DNA from: an uncultured Clostridia bacterium
Lineage (GTDB): Bacteria; Bacillota; Clostridia; Lachnospirales; CAG-274
Direction: 5' to 3'
Length of the DNA stretch: 53,774 nt
Assembly: GCA_947627855.1 (NCBI GenBank)
Contig: CANQXR010000015.1
Location: forward strand, 1 to 53,774
Shown: positions 24,014 through 31,420 of the stretch, piece after piece
How the letters are laid out: every line of letters starts with the position of its first letter
How positions within the stretch are numbered: position 1 is the first letter of the stretch
Position numbers and translations under genes: made by a program
Notes under the pieces: model-generated
Told to the model about the DNA's origin: nothing
The model's input: only the letters and a program-made list of their open reading frames with translations
Databases searched by the model: none

Positions 24014-25711
24014 ATGGAATTGAATTCCGTACCCTTTCCGTGGGTCTGTGCGGACGAAAATCTGAACATAACAGATTCAAACGACAGGTTTTCCGAAGAA
24101 TTTTTCAATGACAGACACGAAATAAAGCTTTTGGGGCTTAAGGATCTGTGCCCCGATTTCGATCCGGCAAAGCGCAAGCAGATATGCCGTATAGGCGGAC
24201 ATATATATCTTGTTTCCGTTTCAAAGGACAACGGCTGTATGAATGTGTTTTTTGACAGGATAATCCAGGACAGCGCAGGAGTTGCCATAGGGCTTATTTT
24301 CACAGACAATCTGACGGAATGTCTTGACAATGTGGAGGACAAAAGACGGGGAGTTGTAAAAGTCATACTTGAAAACAAAATAAACGATTATTTTCAGAGC
24401 GGCGGAGGAATAGTCAGAAATTTTGAAAACGACAAATATCTTGTCATACTCACAAGTGCGCTTCTGGACAAGTGCCGCTATAACAAGTTTTCCATTTTGG
24501 ACAGTGTGAAGCAGATAGACTGCGGCGAGGGCGCTTCCATCACAATAAGCATGGGACTTGGCATAAACGGAAAGACCCTTAAAGAGTCCCTTGATTTTGC
24601 AAAGACGGCCATAGAGCTTGCACTGAGCCGCGGAGGAGATCAGGCTGTTATTAAAAACAACGAGGCATACGAATATTTCGGCGGCAAAACGTCCTCTGTA
24701 AAGGGAAATTCAAGAGTAAGGGCAAGGGCAAAGGCCTACGCTCTTTCAGACCTTATAAGCGAATGTTCAAACATACTTGTAATGGGACACAAAAACGCCG
24801 ATTTCGACAGCCTTGGAGCCTGTGTTGGCATATGTAAAATAGCGAGGACATTCGGCAAGGCGTATAATATAGTCCTTGGCAATGTTTCATCGGCTGTTTC
24901 GCCGCTCTTTGACAGGCTTGCGGCAGACAAAAACTATAAGGACTGCTTTGTAAAGCCAGATGCCGCCGAAAAATTAGTCAGAAAAAACACGCTTCTTGTA
25001 ATAGTGGACTGTCATGTGGCTGATTACAGTGAAAATGCAGGACTGATAGATTCCGTCAAGAAATATGTCGTGTTTGACCACCACCGCAAAATTCCGGGGG
25101 CAATTTCGGGGTATGTTCTTTCATATCTGGAGCCGAGAGCCTCATCGGCAAGTGAGCTTATATGTGAAATGTTCAAATATATGTCGAGGAATTTCAGACT
25201 TACAAGTCTTGAGGCCGAGGCGATGCTTGCGGGAATTATGCTTGATACAAAGCAGTTTACCGTAAAAACATCGGTTCAGACCTTCGAGGCTGCGTCATTT
25301 CTTAAAAAACAGGGCGCAGACACCATAAATGTCAAGCTTATGTTCAAGGAAAGCGTCAAAACCTATTTTGACAGGATAGACGCAATAAGAAACTGCAAAA
25401 TTATAAATGACAATATGGCGGTCACCGTGTGCGGTGATGATTGTGAAAATCCGCTTCTGACAGCCGCTACCACCGCTGACGAGCTTCTTAAAATTTCGGG
25501 GATAGAGGCGTCCTTTGTTCTTGCAAGAGCAGGAGATTATATAAATATAAGCATGAGGAGTCTGGGGAAGATAAACACCTCCCGTATTGCCGAAAAGCTT
25601 GGGGGAGGAGGGCATTTTGAAACCTCCGCCTGTCAGATAAAAACAACAGACACAGGCAAGGCGGAAGCCATGCTCAACGAAAAAATAGCGGAATATTTAA
25701 AGGAGGAATAA
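24014..25711 (+). CDS. GdpP-like cyclic-di-AMP phosphodiesterase without transmembrane segments
   Basis: In its GdpP family the enzyme hydrolyses c-di-AMP to pApA. Order: a PAS-like domain (about 5-85, 'FPWVCADENLNITDSN'), a degenerate GGDEF domain (about 90-215, ending 'LSRGGDQAVIK', as in GdpP), a DHH domain (about 245-400, 'GHKNADFDSLGA' and the DHH triad in 'FDHHRK'), and a DHHA1 domain with 'GGGGHFETSACQ' (about 530-541). At 565 residues it is about 90 shorter than usual because the two N-terminal TM helices are missing, and the 105 bp upstream contain no in-frame sequence for them. GGAGG precedes the ATG. It is followed by rplI and dnaB, the conserved Bacillota order. Confidence 0.88.
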   Translation: MELNSVPFPWVCADENLNITDSNDRFSEEFFNDRHEIKLLGLKDLCPDFDPAKRKQICRIGGHIYLVSVSKDNGCMNVFFDRIIQDSAGVAIGLIFTDNLTECLDNVEDKRRGVVKVILENKINDYFQSGGGIVRNFENDKYLVILTSALLDKCRYNKFSILDSVKQIDCGEGASITISMGLGINGKTLKESLDFAKTAIELALSRGGDQAVIKNNEAYEYFGGKTSSVKGNSRVRARAKAYALSDLISECSNILVMGHKNADFDSLGACVGICKIARTFGKAYNIVLGNVSSAVSPLFDRLAADKNYKDCFVKPDAAEKLVRKNTLLVIVDCHVADYSENAGLIDSVKKYVVFDHHRKIPGAISGYVLSYLEPRASSASELICEMFKYMSRNFRLTSLEAEAMLAGIMLDTKQFTVKTSVQTFEAASFLKKQGADTINVKLMFKESVKTYFDRIDAIRNCKIINDNMAVTVCGDDCENPLLTAATTADELLKISGIEASFVLARAGDYINISMRSLGKINTSRIAEKLGGGGHFETSACQIKTTDTGKAEAMLNEKIAEYLKEE

Positions 25712-25714
25712 AAA

Positions 25715-26167
25715 TTGAAGGTTATTTTACTTGAGGACGTTAAGAACGTAGGAAAAAAGGGGCAGGTTATAAATGCAAGCGACGGATATGCAAGAAACCA
25801 CCTTTTCCCCAAAAAGCTTGCCGTGGAGGCAAACAAGGCAAATATGAATGCCCTTGACAAAAAGAACAAGGCTGTCGAGGCAAGGCTTGAAGCCGAATAT
25901 CAGGAGGCCCTTAAGCTTAAGGAGAAAATAGAAACGCTGACAGTCGGCATAAGTGTAAAGACAGGCACAAGCGGCAGAATATTCGGCTCTGTAACGGGAA
26001 AGGAAATTGCTCAGGCGCTCAAGGCTCAGACGGGGATAGAGGTTGACAGAAGAAAGATAGTCATACCTGAGCCTATCAGGAACGTAGGGGAAAACATTGT
26101 TGAAATAAAGCTGCACACTAAGGCTGTGGCAAAGCTCAGGCTCAGCATAGAGGGCAGCCAGGGGTAA
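25715..26167 (+). CDS. rplI: 50S ribosomal protein bL9
   Basis: A full-length bL9 of 150 residues. The N-terminal rRNA-binding domain 'MKVILLEDVKNVGKKG' with 'GYARNHLFPKKLA' is joined by a long helix (about 40-80) to the C-terminal domain ('GRIFGSVT..IAQAL'). The start is a TTG 3 nt after the gdpP-like stop, with AAGGAGG upstream. The gene order gdpP-rplI-dnaB is typical. Confidence 0.96.
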   Translation: MKVILLEDVKNVGKKGQVINASDGYARNHLFPKKLAVEANKANMNALDKKNKAVEARLEAEYQEALKLKEKIETLTVGISVKTGTSGRIFGSVTGKEIAQALKAQTGIEVDRRKIVIPEPIRNVGENIVEIKLHTKAVAKLRLSIEGSQG

Positions 26168-26174
26168 TTGGGAT

Positions 26175-27566
26175 ATGGCTGATGAAAACGAAAACATTAT
26201 AATAAAAAGAATACCTCCCAGCGACATGGAGGCGGAACAGGCTGTTCTGGGGTGTATGCTGTTCGACATTGACGGCATAAGAGCCGCTGTGGACACTCTG
26301 CGCCCCTCGGATTTCTACCGCCCTGCGAATCAGGTCGTTTTTGCCGCCATACAGGAGCTTTTCAACCGTGGGGAGGCTGTGGACATCATAACCGTCAAAA
26401 ACCGTCTTGAAGAAAATGGCAGTCTTGACCAAGCCGGCGGAACGGAATATCTCATAAATCTTTCGGATATGGTGGGCACAAGCGCAAACTGCAGGAAATA
26501 TGCTGAGATTGTTGCCGGCAAGTCGCTGCTCCGCCGTCTGATAAAGGCAGGGGGAGAAATACAGGAGCAGGGCTATGAGGGAAGGGACAGTGTAGACAAC
26601 ATACTTTCCGAAGCGGAAAGGAAGATATACGACATAGTTACCGACAGGAGAAGCGAGGATTTTATTTCCATAAGAGAGCTTATCAGCAAATCCGTTGAGG
26701 ACATTGAAAAGGCGGCTAAAAGAAATTCACGCATAACGGGCATTCCCACCGGCTTTATTGACTTTGACTATAAAACGGCAGGACTTCAGAATTCCGACCT
26801 TATTCTTGTTGCCGCCAGACCGTCTATGGGAAAGACGGCGTTCGCCCTTAACATAGCCCAGTATGCCGCCGTAAAAAAGAACATACCTACGGCGATTTTC
26901 AGTCTTGAAATGTCGGCAGGGCAGCTTGTGAACCGTTTTATAAGCAGCGAGGCAAGAGTGGAATTGGGCAAGCTCCGCACAGGCAGGCTTGAAAACGATG
27001 ATTGGGGCAAGGTGCTTGATGCCATAGGAGAAATTTCCGGAGCGCCCATATATATAGACGATACATCGATAACGCCTATGGATATAAGGGCAAAATGCAG
27101 AAAACTGAAGCTTGAAAGAGGACTTGGGCTTATAGTGATAGACTATCTCCAGCTTATGAGTATGGGACAAAGCAGCAGACGCAGCGACTCCATGCAGCAG
27201 GAGGTGGCTATGATATCAAAGTCCCTCAAGCAGATAGCAAAGGAGCTTGATGTGCCGCTTATTGCGCTGTCACAGCTGAGCCGTGCCAATGAAAGCCGCA
27301 AGGACAAACGCCCTATGCTTTCGGACCTGAGAGATTCCGGCGCCATAGAGCAGGACGCAGACATAGTATGCTTTCTTTACAGGCAGGAATATTATGAGCC
27401 GGAGAATATGGACGTAAAGGGCAAGGCTGAGGTAATCATAGCAAAGCACAGAAACGGCTCTGTGGGCACTATAATGCTTAAGTGGCTGGGTATGTATACG
27501 AGATTTGAAAATCTTGAACAGGGGGACGTGTATGCTCCGCAGGGAGTGCCGCCTTTTGCGCAGTAA
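26175..27566 (+). CDS. dnaB: Replicative DNA helicase DnaB
   Basis: A 463-residue hexameric helicase that unwinds DNA at the fork (DnaC in Bacillus naming). The N-terminal DnaG-interacting domain has 'PPSDMEAEQAVLGCML'. The RecA-like domain has Walker A 'ARPSMGKTAFALN' (about 215-227), Walker B 'LIVIDYLQLM', the DnaB-specific 'SQLSRANESRKDKRP' and the arginine-finger region 'SDLRDSGAIEQDAD'. It follows rplI after 7 nt. No intein or insertion is seen. Confidence 0.96.
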   Translation: MADENENIIIKRIPPSDMEAEQAVLGCMLFDIDGIRAAVDTLRPSDFYRPANQVVFAAIQELFNRGEAVDIITVKNRLEENGSLDQAGGTEYLINLSDMVGTSANCRKYAEIVAGKSLLRRLIKAGGEIQEQGYEGRDSVDNILSEAERKIYDIVTDRRSEDFISIRELISKSVEDIEKAAKRNSRITGIPTGFIDFDYKTAGLQNSDLILVAARPSMGKTAFALNIAQYAAVKKNIPTAIFSLEMSAGQLVNRFISSEARVELGKLRTGRLENDDWGKVLDAIGEISGAPIYIDDTSITPMDIRAKCRKLKLERGLGLIVIDYLQLMSMGQSSRRSDSMQQEVAMISKSLKQIAKELDVPLIALSQLSRANESRKDKRPMLSDLRDSGAIEQDADIVCFLYRQEYYEPENMDVKGKAEVIIAKHRNGSVGTIMLKWLGMYTRFENLEQGDVYAPQGVPPFAQ

Positions 27567-27567
27567 A

Positions 27568-27605
27568 AAACGGCTCGACCTTTCGGTCTTGCCGTTTAGT
27601 GTTTT
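27568..27605 (+). terminator. Terminator after dnaB
   Basis: AAACGGC pairs with GCCGTTT with an inner GACC/GGTC stem and TTTC loop. A T-rich tail follows. Confidence 0.75.
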
Positions 27606-27640
27606 ATTTTGAATTATTTCAGCGTCTTCTTAAGCCCAAA

Positions 27641-27811
27641 TCAAGCCTGAGAAGGAGCGCCAACCGGACAAGTACCCTCGCATGCACCGCAGTCAAGGCA
27701 AGCATCTGCATCGATTACATACTTTCCGTCACCTTCAGAAATACAGCCTGCGGGACAACCCTCAGCGCAAGCACCGCACATAATGCAGTCGTCAGAAATT
27801 ACATATGCCAT
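27641..27811 (-). CDS. 2[4Fe-4S] ferredoxin
   Basis: This 56-residue protein reads MAYVISDDCIMCGACAEGCP then ..GKYVIDADACLDCGACEGTCPVGAPSQA. The two C-x2-C-x2-C-x3-C-P motifs hold two [4Fe-4S] clusters, so it is a clostridial-type electron carrier for low-potential reactions in fermentation. AGGAGGTG lies 7 nt before the ATG. It is a single-gene unit with its own promoter. Confidence 0.96.
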   Translation of the reverse strand: MAYVISDDCIMCGACAEGCPAGCISEGDGKYVIDADACLDCGACEGTCPVGAPSQA

Positions 27812-27870
27812 TACGCACACCTCCTGTAATTAAATTAAAACATAAGATTGTGTTCTGTTGCTTTATATAT

Positions 27871-27899
27871 ATTCTATTACAAAAGCATAAATATTTCAA
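27871..27899 (-). promoter_or_regulatory. SigA-type promoter of the ferredoxin gene
   Basis: On the minus strand TTGAAA (27894-27899), 17 bp and TAGAAT (27871-27876). Confidence 0.65.
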
Positions 27900-27961
27900 G
27901 AGGAAAATTTAAATAATAAAAATATTAGCTTTGCCTAACTGATAGGAGAGGAGTTTATAAT

Positions 27962-29344
27962 ATGACGGACAAAAAAATAATTACGGAAATTCTGGAGATA
28001 CCGCTTGAGGCAGGAGCGGATTTTTCGGAGGTTTTTATAGAACACAGGAACAATGTTTCCGTTTCACTTTTAAACGGCAGAACACAAAGCGCCGCTTCGG
28101 GTATTGACAGCGGACTGGGGCTGAGAATTATAAACGGAGATATGGTTATATATTCCTACACAAACGACCTGAGTGAAAAAAGCCTTATAAGGCTTGCAAA
28201 GGAAACGGCTCAGGCTGTCAGCTTCAATGAAAAATCCCATATAAAGCCTTTTGTGAACAGGGATATTGAAAACAGACACAAGGCGCTTATTCTGCCCTTC
28301 GGCATATCAAAGACAGCCGTATATGACAAGCTGAAAAGCGGCTGTAATGCTGCTCTTGGCTATGACAAAAGCATTACGGAGGTTACGGCAGGGTTTGCCT
28401 CTTACGAGCAGGACGTATTCATATATAATTCCGAGGGGCTTGAAACAAGGGACAAACGTGTGAGAACACGTCTTACCGTAAATGCCGCAGCAGACGGAGG
28501 AGGAGAAAAGCAGACGGGTTATTTCGGACCGGGGGCTATGAAGGGCTTTGAATTTGCAGAGGACTTTGATTTTGACAGTCTGTGCCGCAGAGCAGCGGAA
28601 AGCGCCGTGAAAATGCTGAGGGCAGGCTATGCTCCGGGCGGCAGATTTCCCGTGGTTATAGACGGGGGATTCGGCGGAGTGCTTTTCCACGAGGCCTGCG
28701 GACATGGACTTGAAGCTGTGGCAGTGGCAAAGGATACATCTGTTTTTGCGGGAAAGCTGGGAAAGATGATTGCAAGTCCCAAGGTCACCGCAATAGACGA
28801 CGGAACAATACCCTTTAGCTGGGGTTCTCTCAATATAGATGATGAGGGAGAAAAAACAAGCAGAAATGTTCTTATAGAAAAAGGCGTGCTCAAAAACTAT
28901 ATGACGGACAGATTTTATGGGAAAAAACTGGGGCTTAAGTCTACGGGGGCGTGCAGACGGCAGTCGTATATGCTTGCGCCGGTTCCCAGAATGACAAACA
29001 CATATATAGCCGGGGGCAGCGACAGCAGAGATGACATAATTTCATCTGTGGACTTCGGAATATATTGTAAGAATATGGGTGGCGGCTCTGTAAGCCCGGC
29101 TACGGGAGAGTTCAATTTTGCAGTGAACGAGGCGTATATTATAAGAAACGGCAGAATAGCCGAGCCTGTCAGAGGGGCTTCTCTCATAGGGCGCGGAGAT
29201 GAAATAATAAAGAATATCGAGATGGTTTCTCCGGGTGAAAGTCTTGCCTGCGGAATGTGCGGAGCCTCGTCCGGCTCCATACCCGTTTGTGTAGGTCAGC
29301 CAATGATAAAGGTATCGGAAATGACAGTGGGAGGTAAGGCATAA
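27962..29344 (+). CDS. tldD: TldD-family metallopeptidase subunit
   Basis: A 460-residue member of the TldD/PmbA (U62) family. The zinc motif HExxxH is present as 'HEACGH' (about 244-249), in the stretch 'GGVLFHEACGHGLEA', so this is the catalytic subunit. The C-terminal half has 'RRQSYMLAPVPRMTNTYI' in pieces and 'GEFNFAVNEAYII'. TldD/TldE dimers degrade unfolded peptides and process microcin and similar RiPP precursors. The start ATG follows GGAGAGGAG. Its stop overlaps the ATG of the next gene (TAATG). Confidence 0.92.
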   Translation: MTDKKIITEILEIPLEAGADFSEVFIEHRNNVSVSLLNGRTQSAASGIDSGLGLRIINGDMVIYSYTNDLSEKSLIRLAKETAQAVSFNEKSHIKPFVNRDIENRHKALILPFGISKTAVYDKLKSGCNAALGYDKSITEVTAGFASYEQDVFIYNSEGLETRDKRVRTRLTVNAAADGGGEKQTGYFGPGAMKGFEFAEDFDFDSLCRRAAESAVKMLRAGYAPGGRFPVVIDGGFGGVLFHEACGHGLEAVAVAKDTSVFAGKLGKMIASPKVTAIDDGTIPFSWGSLNIDDEGEKTSRNVLIEKGVLKNYMTDRFYGKKLGLKSTGACRRQSYMLAPVPRMTNTYIAGGSDSRDDIISSVDFGIYCKNMGGGSVSPATGEFNFAVNEAYIIRNGRIAEPVRGASLIGRGDEIIKNIEMVSPGESLACGMCGASSGSIPVCVGQPMIKVSEMTVGGKA

Positions 29345-30687
29345 TGGATATAGGCAGATTCAGGGACATACTTTTCGAAAAGGCTGAAAAGGCAGGCTTT
29401 GAAGAGTATGAAATGTACGCCGGCATAAACAGAAGCTTCAGTGTGAATATATTCAGAGGTGAAATAGAAAAATACAGAAAAAGCTCATCGGGAGGGGTGA
29501 GCTTCAGAGGTATAAAAAACGGCAGAACAGGTTATTTCTATACGGAGGATATTTCAGAGGAGGCTGCGGATATGGCTATAAGGCAGGCTCTTGAAAATGC
29601 CGCCGTTATGAGCAGCGAGGAAAGGGAAGAAATATATGCCGGCAGCAAAAGCTATCCCGAAATAAAAACATACGATTCGGGACTTGAGGGCTTTTCGGAC
29701 GAAGAAAAAATAAAGCTTGCGAAGAAGCTTGAAAAGGAGGCCTATGCTTATTCCGACAAAATAGAGCTTGTAACAGGCTCTACTGTTGCATCGGGAGAGG
29801 GAGAGGTCTTTATATGCAATTCAAAGGGCCTTGACCTGAATTACAGGTCGGGTATCGTTATGGCGATAGTTTCCGTGCTTGCCTCCGATGGGGGAAATAA
29901 GAAAACAGGCGGAGAAATAAAAGGCAGCCTTTACCCCTCGGAGCTTGATCCCCATAAAATAGCCGAAAAAGCCTGCAAAGAAGCTGTGGAACAACTGGGC
30001 GCATCTTCTATGAAGGGCTATAAGGGCAAGGTTATATTTAAAAACGAAGCCTTTACCGATCTTATTCAGACATTTTCGTCAAGCTTTTATGCCGAGCTTG
30101 CCCAGAAAGGGCTTTCACTTCTTAAGGATAAGGAGGGCAGCATCATAGCATCGGAGGCTGTAACAATAGTTGACGAGCCTCTTATTGAAAACGGCTATGC
30201 CTCCGTTCCCTTTGACAGCGAGGGAGTTGCTTCATATAACAAAACGGTGGTTGAAAAGGGCGTATTGAAAACACTTCTCTATAACCTCAAATCGGCACGC
30301 AAGGCAGGCAGGAGTTCAACGGGAAACGGCTTCAAGGCATCATATAAAGGCTCGGTATCTACCTCCTCCACCAATTTTTACCTCAGAAAAGGAGAGGTAT
30401 CATTTGAGGAGCTTGTGGAAATGCTGGGAAACGGCGTAGTAATAACGGAGCTTGGCGGACTTCACGCCGGAGCAAACGCCGTCACAGGTGATTTTTCCCT
30501 TCTGTGTCATGGCTTTGTAGTCGAAAATGGAAAAATAACACGCCCTGTTGAGCAGATAATATGCGCAGGCAATTTTTTCAGCCTTCTGAAGGATATAAAG
30601 ACTGTCGCATCGGATCTTGAATTTTCAATAAGCGGCACTGGCTCACCATCGGTTCTTGCGGATAATATATCCGTTTCCGGCGAGTAA
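29344..30687 (+). CDS. tldE: TldE/PmbA-family subunit
   Basis: The 447-residue partner of TldD; it lacks the HExxxH motif, as expected for the non-catalytic TldE subunit. Features are 'FEEYEMYAGINRSFSVNIFRGEIE' at the N-terminus and C-terminal 'GLHAGANAVTGDFSLLCHGFVVENG' (split), which are family hallmarks. The start overlaps the tldD stop by 1 nt, so the two are coupled. The last about 35 bp of this gene are part of the repeat unit that is multiplied downstream. No RiPP precursor is seen near it. Confidence 0.92.
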   Translation: MDIGRFRDILFEKAEKAGFEEYEMYAGINRSFSVNIFRGEIEKYRKSSSGGVSFRGIKNGRTGYFYTEDISEEAADMAIRQALENAAVMSSEEREEIYAGSKSYPEIKTYDSGLEGFSDEEKIKLAKKLEKEAYAYSDKIELVTGSTVASGEGEVFICNSKGLDLNYRSGIVMAIVSVLASDGGNKKTGGEIKGSLYPSELDPHKIAEKACKEAVEQLGASSMKGYKGKVIFKNEAFTDLIQTFSSSFYAELAQKGLSLLKDKEGSIIASEAVTIVDEPLIENGYASVPFDSEGVASYNKTVVEKGVLKTLLYNLKSARKAGRSSTGNGFKASYKGSVSTSSTNFYLRKGEVSFEELVEMLGNGVVITELGGLHAGANAVTGDFSLLCHGFVVENGKITRPVEQIICAGNFFSLLKDIKTVASDLEFSISGTGSPSVLADNISVSGE

Positions 30688-30721
30688 ATTTATTTAATCG
30701 GTTAAACCTATGTATAAAAAA

Positions 30722-30759
30722 GGGACAGATACTTTTTGTGGTATCCGTCCCATTTTTTT
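30722..30759. terminator. Bidirectional terminator between tldE and the NAGPA gene
   Basis: GGGACAGATAC (30722-30732) pairs with GTATCCGTCCC (30741-30751), one mismatch, with an A-run before and a T-run after. Only its right half is kept in the downstream repeat units. Confidence 0.75.
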
Positions 30760-31420
30760 CAGAATCCGCAGTACAATCGGAGCCGTTGTATTTTATTGTC
30801 GGAACAGGCTTTGTTGTGCTTGTTCCGCCTATATTGATATATCTTATGCCGTTCTCCTTTATATTATCGGAGGAAAGACCGCGGCATCGGCTTTCCATCG
30901 GTTTTTGCGGACAATATATCGTTATCTGTCCCTTTTTCAGAATCCGTAGTACATATCGGAGCCGTTGTATTTTATTGTCAGAACGGGCTTTGTTGAGCTT
31001 GTTCCGCCTATGTTGATATATCTTATGCCGTCCTTTATATTAGCGGAGGAAAGACCGCGGCATCGGCTTTCCATCGGTTCTTGCGGACAATATATCGTTA
31101 CCCGTCTTTTTTTCAGAATCCGTAGTACATATCGGAGCCGTTGTATTTTATTGTCAGAACAGGCTTTGTTGAGCTTGTTCCGCCTATGTTGATATATCTT
31201 ATGCCGTCCTTTATATTAGCAGAGGAAAGACCGCCGCATCGGCTTTCCATCGGTTCTTGCGGACAATATATCGTTATCTGTCCTTTTTTCAGAATCCGTA
31301 GTACATATCGGAGCTGTTGTATTTTATTGTCAGAACGGGCTTTGTTGAGCTTGTTCCGCCTATGTTGATATATCTTATGCCGTCCTTTATATTGGCTGAG
31401 GACAGACTTCCGCCGTAGGA
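30760..31420. repeat. Tandem array of about 176-bp units built from two convergent gene ends
   Basis: The motif CAGAATCCG recurs at 30760, 30938, 31114 and 31290 (spacing 178, 176, 176). On the minus strand each unit holds the last about 37 codons of the NAGPA-type gene (..IRYINIGGTSSTKPVLTIKY..MYYGF-stop), half of the terminator, and then about 30 bp matching the plus-strand end of tldE (CCATCGGTTCTTGCGGA). The last unit is the genuine gene end. The inner two are nearly identical; the outermost (nearest tldE) is most diverged. ORFs of 75-106 residues in this array are by-products. Confidence 0.9.

Noticed and set aside
30710..31368. ORFs of 75-106 residues in the 176-bp array
   Set aside because: They recur exactly with the repeat period and run antisense to the duplicated NAGPA coding end; no ribosome sites. 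They are repeat by-products.
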